Below, in pieces: positions 14,027 to 17,717 of a DNA stretch of 17,717 bases (position 1 is the stretch's first letter; every line of letters starts with the position of its first letter). The translations under genes and the position numbers were made by a program. The stretch is from an uncultured Bacteroidales bacterium (GTDB lineage: Bacteria > Bacteroidota > Bacteroidia > Bacteroidales > Muribaculaceae), in assembly GCA_900554715.1 (NCBI GenBank), contig USIN01000011.1, forward strand, positions 1 to 17,717, read 5' to 3'. Below the pieces are notes generated by a model, which worked only from the letters and a program-made list of their open reading frames with translations, ran no database searches and was not told where the DNA came from.

Positions 14027-14899
14027 CTGACGCAGTTTGTTCTCGCGGTTACGCCAGTTGGGCTCGACCTTGACGAAGAGCTCGAGATAGACACGTTTGT
14101 CGAAGAATTTCTCGATATCCTTGCGGGCCTCGGTGCCGACGCGCTTGAGCATCGAGCCGCCTTTGCCGATGAGGATACCCTTCTGGCTGTCGCGCTCGAC
14201 ATAGATGACGGCCATGATGTGAATCGAGCCCTCGCTCTCCTCGAATTTCTCGACAATGACCTCGGTGCTGTAAGGCACTTCCTTATCGTAGTTGAGAAGA
14301 ATCTTCTCGCGGATGATTTCGGTGACGAAAAAGCGCGCCGGTTTGTCGGTGAGGGCGTCTTTGCCGAAGTATGGCTCACCCTCGGGCAGCAGGGCGACGA
14401 TGCGCGCCATGAGATTGGAGACGTTGAAGTGCTCTTTGGCCGAAATGGGGAAAATCTCTGCATTGGGAAGCATCTCGCGCCAGCGGGCCACGATGGCGTC
14501 AAGCTCGCCATTGTTTTTGAGCAGATCTATCTTGTTGATGACAAGAAGCACGGGGACTTTCTCCTGGGCGACCTTAGCGAGATACTCGGCATTTTTCGAC
14601 GGGTCTTCGACGACGTCGGTGACATAGACGAGCACATCGGCGTCGGTCAGCGCCTCCTCACTGAAGGCAAGCATGCTCTCCTGGAGCTTGTATTTCGGCG
14701 AGAGCACACCGGGGGTATCGGAGAATACAATCTGATATTCGGGTGTGTTGACAATGCCCATGATGCGATGACGGGTCGTCTGGGCCTTTGACGTAATGAT
14801 GCTTATGCGCTCGCCGACGAGATCGTTCATAAGAGTCGATTTGCCGACATTGGGATTGCCGACTATATTGACAAAGCCTGATTTGTGTGTTGTTGACAT
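14009..14899 (-). CDS. era: GTPase Era
   Basis: A GTP-binding protein that binds the 3' end of 16S rRNA and helps 30S maturation. 296 residues from the ATG at 14899, chosen because MSTTHKSGFVNIVGNPNVGKST aligns with the family start; the frame is open 59 codons further but would overlap fabH. The GTPase domain has the P-loop GNPNVGKST at 14-22, DTPG at 61-64 and NKID at 122-125. A KH domain in the C-terminal third carries the GKGGSMLKRVG loop that contacts RNA. Length is normal for the family (E. coli 301). It lies between fabH (143-bp gap with a strong hairpin) and der (55-bp gap), two ribosome-assembly GTPases in tandem. Confidence 0.97.
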   Translation of the reverse strand: MSTTHKSGFVNIVGNPNVGKSTLMNDLVGERISIITSKAQTTRHRIMGIVNTPEYQIVFSDTPGVLSPKYKLQESMLAFSEEALTDADVLVYVTDVVEDPSKNAEYLAKVAQEKVPVLLVINKIDLLKNNGELDAIVARWREMLPNAEIFPISAKEHFNVSNLMARIVALLPEGEPYFGKDALTDKPARFFVTEIIREKILLNYDKEVPYSTEVIVEKFEESEGSIHIMAVIYVERDSQKGILIGKGGSMLKRVGTEARKDIEKFFDKRVYLELFVKVEPNWRNRENKLRQFGYIE

Positions 14900-14986
14900 G
14901 TTAGTTATGTATTTGATTCTATATCTAAACAATAAGTCGCTGACTTTAGTTTTCAAACGCCGCCTTGTCACCGTATTCATATGACA

Positions 14987-15016
14987 GAGGTGCGCCATAA
15001 GATTATGACACACCTC
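14987..15016 (-). other. Strong hairpin in the fabH-era spacer
   Basis: GAGGTGTGTCAT pairs with ATGGCGCACCTC on the minus strand: 12 pairs, two of them G-U, around a 6-base loop. It lies 26 bp past the fabH stop and about 90 bp before era. There is no T-run on the transcribed side, so it is more likely an RNA-stability or processing structure, or a partial terminator, than a full stop. Confidence 0.6.
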
Positions 15017-15042
15017 GTGATAAGATTTTTGACGGTTGCGGC

Positions 15043-16029
15043 TTAAAGATCCCAGACGAGATACATCGCGCCCCATGTGAAGCCTGCGCCGAAAGCGGTC
15101 AGAATGAGCTTGTCGCCCTTTTTGAGCTGACCCTTGTATTCGTCGAGACAGAGGGGAATCGAAGCCGCCGACGTATTGCCGTAGTGCTCGATGTTGACAA
15201 GCACCTTGTCTGCGGGGAAACCGGCACGGTCAGAGACAGCCTCGATGATGCGGAGGTTTGCCTGGTGGGGGATGAGATATGCCACATCGTCGACTGTCAG
15301 ATTGTTGCGTTTCATGACGTCGAGCGACGAGGTGAGCATGTCGGTGACAGCGTTTTTGTAGACGTTGCGGCCCTCCTGATAGATATAGTGCTCGTCGGCG
15401 TCGACAGTCTCGTGAGACGCGGGCAGCACAGAGCCGCCGGCCTTCATGAGAAGATGGTCGCGGCCGGCACCGTCGACATGGAAGACACCGTCGATGACAC
15501 CGACACCCTGCTCTTCCGTAGGCTCGACAAGCACTGCAGCAGCGGCGTCACCGAAGAGGGGGCAGGTCGAACGGTCTTTGTAATTGACCATCGACGACAT
15601 CTTTTCGGCAGCGACGACGACGACTTTTTTATTCATGCCCGAGCGCACGTAAGCGGCGGCGTCCTGCAGGGCAACGATAAAGCCGGCACAAGCGGCCTGG
15701 ATATCATAGCCATAGCAGTTTTTGAGTCCACAGCCTTCGGCAATAACCGATGCCGTCGAGGGAAAGCGGTAGTCAGGGTTTGATGTGGCGCAGATGATCA
15801 GGTCGATGTCTTCGGGAGCGGCGCCGGTCGAGGCAAGAAGTTTCTCGACGGCCTTGATGCCTAAGTATGACGAACCGGCACCGTCTTTTTTAAGGATACG
15901 GCGCTGTTTTATGCCGACGCGGGTGGTTATCCACTCGTCGTTGGTGTCGACCATCTGTGAGAGCATCTCATTGTCGAGGATATCGTCGGGAACATAAGAG
16001 GCGATACCCGTTATGTGAGCATTAAGCAT
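15043..16029 (-). CDS. fabH: 3-oxoacyl-ACP synthase III
   Basis: Condenses acetyl-CoA (or a branched primer) with malonyl-ACP to start fatty-acid synthesis. 328 residues, a normal length. The catalytic triad is visible: Cys114 in DIQAACAGF, His255 in PHQANLR and Asn285 in EHYGNTSAASIP. The N-terminus MLNAHITGIASYVP and the WITTRVGIKQRR segment fit the family start. It follows rpmF, the common yceD-rpmF-(plsX)-fabH order, here without plsX. The 165-bp gap to rpmF (16030-16194) holds a possible small hairpin but no gene or promoter I can support. Confidence 0.96.
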   Translation of the reverse strand: MLNAHITGIASYVPDDILDNEMLSQMVDTNDEWITTRVGIKQRRILKKDGAGSSYLGIKAVEKLLASTGAAPEDIDLIICATSNPDYRFPSTASVIAEGCGLKNCYGYDIQAACAGFIVALQDAAAYVRSGMNKKVVVVAAEKMSSMVNYKDRSTCPLFGDAAAAVLVEPTEEQGVGVIDGVFHVDGAGRDHLLMKAGGSVLPASHETVDADEHYIYQEGRNVYKNAVTDMLTSSLDVMKRNNLTVDDVAYLIPHQANLRIIEAVSDRAGFPADKVLVNIEHYGNTSAASIPLCLDEYKGQLKKGDKLILTAFGAGFTWGAMYLVWDL

Positions 16030-16194
16030 TGTCAGTTAAAATAAGTTTTGTTTTCAAAAAAGATACCCTGCGCCCGGTGTGTGAAAAAGCTCCCCCGACT
16101 CATAGCTCCGTCTGAAACTGTGGGTCAAGAGAAACTTCACAGACGCCATCCTCGCCGGGAAGCGCGTCACTGACCTTTTCGGCGCGAACGGAAA

Positions 16195-16380
16195 TCAGAC
16201 TGCTGCCTCTTTTACGATAGCGATTTTACCGCGGTAGTAGCCACATTCGCCGCAAACGCAGTGGTAGATATGCCATGCGCCGCAGTTGGGGCAGATAGCG
16301 ATAGTGGGAGCTACAGCCTTGTCGTGAGTTCTACGTTTTGCTGTACGTGTCTTTGATTGTTTTCGTTTAGGATGTGCCAT
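16195..16380 (-). CDS. rpmF: 50S ribosomal protein L32
   Basis: 61 residues, beginning MAHPKRKQSKTRTAKRRTHDK, the typical basic N-terminus of L32. A zinc-ribbon set is present: Cys30 and Cys33 (CPNC), then Cys43 and Cys46 (CGEC), with one extra Cys at 41, so this is the zinc-binding form. L32 sits in the large subunit near the peptidyl-transferase region. It lies 71 bp after yceD, its almost universal partner. Confidence 0.97.
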   Translation of the reverse strand: MAHPKRKQSKTRTAKRRTHDKAVAPTIAICPNCGAWHIYHCVCGECGYYRGKIAIVKEAAV

Positions 16381-16451
16381 TTCTTTTTATATTTTTTGTT
16401 TATTATTCGATGGTGTCGCGGCCGGGCCTGACGGCGGGGCGTTGATGATGG

Positions 16452-17045
16452 TTATTTGTCTTCGTTGTCGGCCGAGAAGCCTTTAAGGGCATCCCAGCGG
16501 GGGTCGGGCGCGCAGTCTGCGGCATCGTCGCCGTCAATCTGGTCTATCTCGTCGATAAGCTCGTTCTCGAGGTCGGCATCGGCGTCGTCGGGACGGGCAC
16601 GGTGTTTTTTCAGAATGGCGCTCATCGCACGGTTGCATTTGCCGAGCGGATGAACGTGTTTGATCGGAATTGCCAGAACCACTGTGTCATAAATCATGTA
16701 GGCGACATTGAGATAATTGTCGCTGTCGGGAATCTCGAGCAGCGTGTCAGACTCGTCGTTATAGCTGTCGCCATACTTGACCATGATATGATAGCCGGCG
16801 TCAACAGGATAGTCAAGGTCGTCGAGACAGCGGTCACACAGAAGCACAACCTTGCCCGTGATGGCAAAGTTGAGATCATAGACGTCGCCGTTATAGACTA
16901 CCGTAAGTTTCACTGACAGGTCGGCATCGTGGATGTCGCTATTCTCCATGTCAGCAAAAAACTGTTTGTCAATGTGATAGTCAAATTCATGACTGCCACG
17001 GTCAAGACTTTTCAGCGGCAATTTGAATGCCGTAAATTTTCCCAT
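16452..17045 (-). CDS. YceD/DUF177 family protein
   Basis: 197 residues. The conserved core CDRC (Cys70, Cys73) with LDDLDYPV downstream and the later HPLGKCN segment fit the DUF177/YceD family, implicated in 23S rRNA accumulation or assembly of the large subunit. The C-terminal part is very acidic (DDADADLENELIDEIDQIDGDDAADC), as is common for the family. It is the first gene of the cluster with rpmF, fabH, era and der and has a perfect promoter 27 bp upstream. The identification relies on synteny as much as on sequence. Confidence 0.88.
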   Translation of the reverse strand: MGKFTAFKLPLKSLDRGSHEFDYHIDKQFFADMENSDIHDADLSVKLTVVYNGDVYDLNFAITGKVVLLCDRCLDDLDYPVDAGYHIMVKYGDSYNDESDTLLEIPDSDNYLNVAYMIYDTVVLAIPIKHVHPLGKCNRAMSAILKKHRARPDDADADLENELIDEIDQIDGDDAADCAPDPRWDALKGFSADNEDK

Positions 17046-17071
17046 TGTCCAATTAGCTTGAAAAAACTCTG

Positions 17072-17102
17072 CAAAGTTATAGAATATAAGTCAAATAGAC
17101 AA
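17072..17102 (-). promoter_or_regulatory. sigma-ABfr-type promoter of the yceD-rpmF-fabH-era-der cluster
   Basis: On the minus strand, TTG (17102-17100), 20 bp, TAACTTTG (17079-17072), the same -7 box as metK. Predicted start near 17065 gives a leader of about 20 nt to the ATG at 17045. Confidence 0.75.
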
Positions 17103-17134
17103 GCATTTGACGACGTTTTTTCGCCGTGTTTGTT

Positions 17135-17717
17135 TCAGCGCGCCTCGTCCGTCGACTCACCGGCGCCCGCACGTGTGAGCTTGAAAGCATTGCCGGTGTA
17201 GACAAAATCGACAAGTCCGACGACAGCGAGACGCACGATGAGACTGCGGGCCCGGCTCTCGGCAATATGCAGTCCGACAGCCACTTCGCGCAAATCAAGG
17301 AGGCGTCCGTCGACAAGACGCAGCAGGTCGCTCTCGAGACCGGTGAGCGTCATGACGACACCGCCGCCCTCGGCCTCGGCATGTTTCCACGCTTCGACCA
17401 TCAGCGGATGCGCGGCGATATTCTCGTCGGCGACACGGTAATAGGCGCGGCGGCGGCCGTCTTCCTCGATGACAGAGACCGGGCGGCTCTGGGCGCGGGC
17501 GATCGAGGCAACGATGACCGTCACGGCGGCATCGACGCGATAGGCCTTGAACTCGACCTGCTGGGGCGGCTCGCAATAGCGGCCCGCGGCCTGCTCGACG
17601 ACATAGACGTCCTCTTCGTTGCGCACCCCGGCGACAACGCCGTTATCCTTGACGCCGATGAGCAGCCGGCCGCCGCTGTTGTTGGCGAAAGCCGACACCG
17701 AGCGGGCGATCTTGCGG
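17135..17717 (-). CDS. AlbA_2/Schlafen-type ATP-binding protein, 5' end outside window
   Basis: The frame is open to the window edge (…RKIARSVSAFANNSGG), so the GTG at 17698 is not the start. SAFANNSGGRLLIGVKDNG matches the AlbA_2 (Schlafen AlbA_2) core, in which a FANxxGGxLxIGVxDDG stretch is typical. It is followed by strands ending in VIEEDGRRRAYYRVADENIAA. The C-terminal 75 residues resemble a winged-helix domain (LLRLVDGRLLDLREVAVGLHIAESRARSLIVRLAVVGLVDFV). Small proteins of this kind are common in Bacteroidales, mostly without known function, and are presumed nucleic-acid binding or regulatory. It is followed on the same strand by the yceD cluster after 89 bp containing a promoter, so the two are probably separate units. 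Confidence 0.82.
   Translation of the reverse strand, partial: RKIARSVSAFANNSGGRLLIGVKDNGVVAGVRNEEDVYVVEQAAGRYCEPPQQVEFKAYRVDAAVTVIVASIARAQSRPVSVIEEDGRRRAYYRVADENIAAHPLMVEAWKHAEAEGGGVVMTLTGLESDLLRLVDGRLLDLREVAVGLHIAESRARSLIVRLAVVGLVDFVYTGNAFKLTRAGAGESTDEAR

Noticed and set aside
13976..14791. Plus-strand open frame of 271 codons
   Set aside because: Antisense to era, with no recognisable protein features.
14900..15076. Upstream extension of era by 59 codons
   Set aside because: It would overlap the end of fabH and run through a hairpin; the family start is at the ATG at 14899.
16030..16194. A 31-codon minus-strand frame and a small hairpin between rpmF and fabH
   Set aside because: No promoter, no recognisable peptide and only five-pair stems; not enough to call a gene or regulatory RNA.

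Overview
The window looks like a contig from a gut Bacteroidales bacterium, most likely near Muribaculaceae. The grounds are RpoB, Der, Era, FabH and PpiD-like sequences of Bacteroidetes type, a strand-switching layout with few Shine-Dalgarno sites, and several near-perfect copies of the Bacteroidetes sigma-ABfr promoter (TTTG or TTG, 19-20 bp, TAnnTTTG). It is a chromosomal housekeeping region; I see no phage, integrase, CRISPR or rRNA/tRNA genes.

Layout. (1) 1-661 is the middle of rpoB. It runs in frame into the C-terminal end of an RsmI-like tetrapyrrole-methylase-family protein (639-839) at a motif both proteins share (FIETPYR). This is probably an assembly chimera. The methylase end overlaps a YycJ/WalJ-like metallo-beta-lactamase-fold gene (836-1861). 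(2) On the minus strand lie a PpiD/SurA-like periplasmic chaperone (1958-4063) and metK (4165-5463). (3) The 545-bp divergent spacer 5464-6008 holds two RNA regulators. Towards metK there is a SAM-II-like riboswitch followed by an intrinsic terminator. Towards metY there is a promoter, a 28-residue methionine-rich leader peptide, an antiterminator and a terminator that ends 6 nt before the metY start. (4) metY, a frameshifted metX and hom (6009-9546, plus strand) form a homoserine-to-homocysteine operon. (5) A Fic/DUF4172 gene with its own promoter and a perfect 20-bp palindrome upstream (9656-10842) is bracketed by two related purine/pyrimidine-rich inverted-repeat elements. (6) A secreted protein with a sorting-type C-terminus follows (11109-12488). 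(7) The minus-strand cluster yceD-rpmF-fabH-era-der (17045 down to 12637) has a consensus promoter at its head and another for der inside the end of era. (8) A partial AlbA_2/Schlafen-type ATP-binding gene runs off the right end.

How the genes work together. Hom makes homoserine, MetX acetylates it, MetY makes homocysteine with sulfide, and MetK turns methionine into S-adenosylmethionine. The two halves of the pathway diverge from one spacer and appear to read different signals: leader-peptide translation (charged tRNA-Met) for synthesis of the methionine precursor, and SAM itself for metK. The methionine leader-peptide attenuator is the observation I rate highest. Whether it has been described before cannot be decided from sequence alone.
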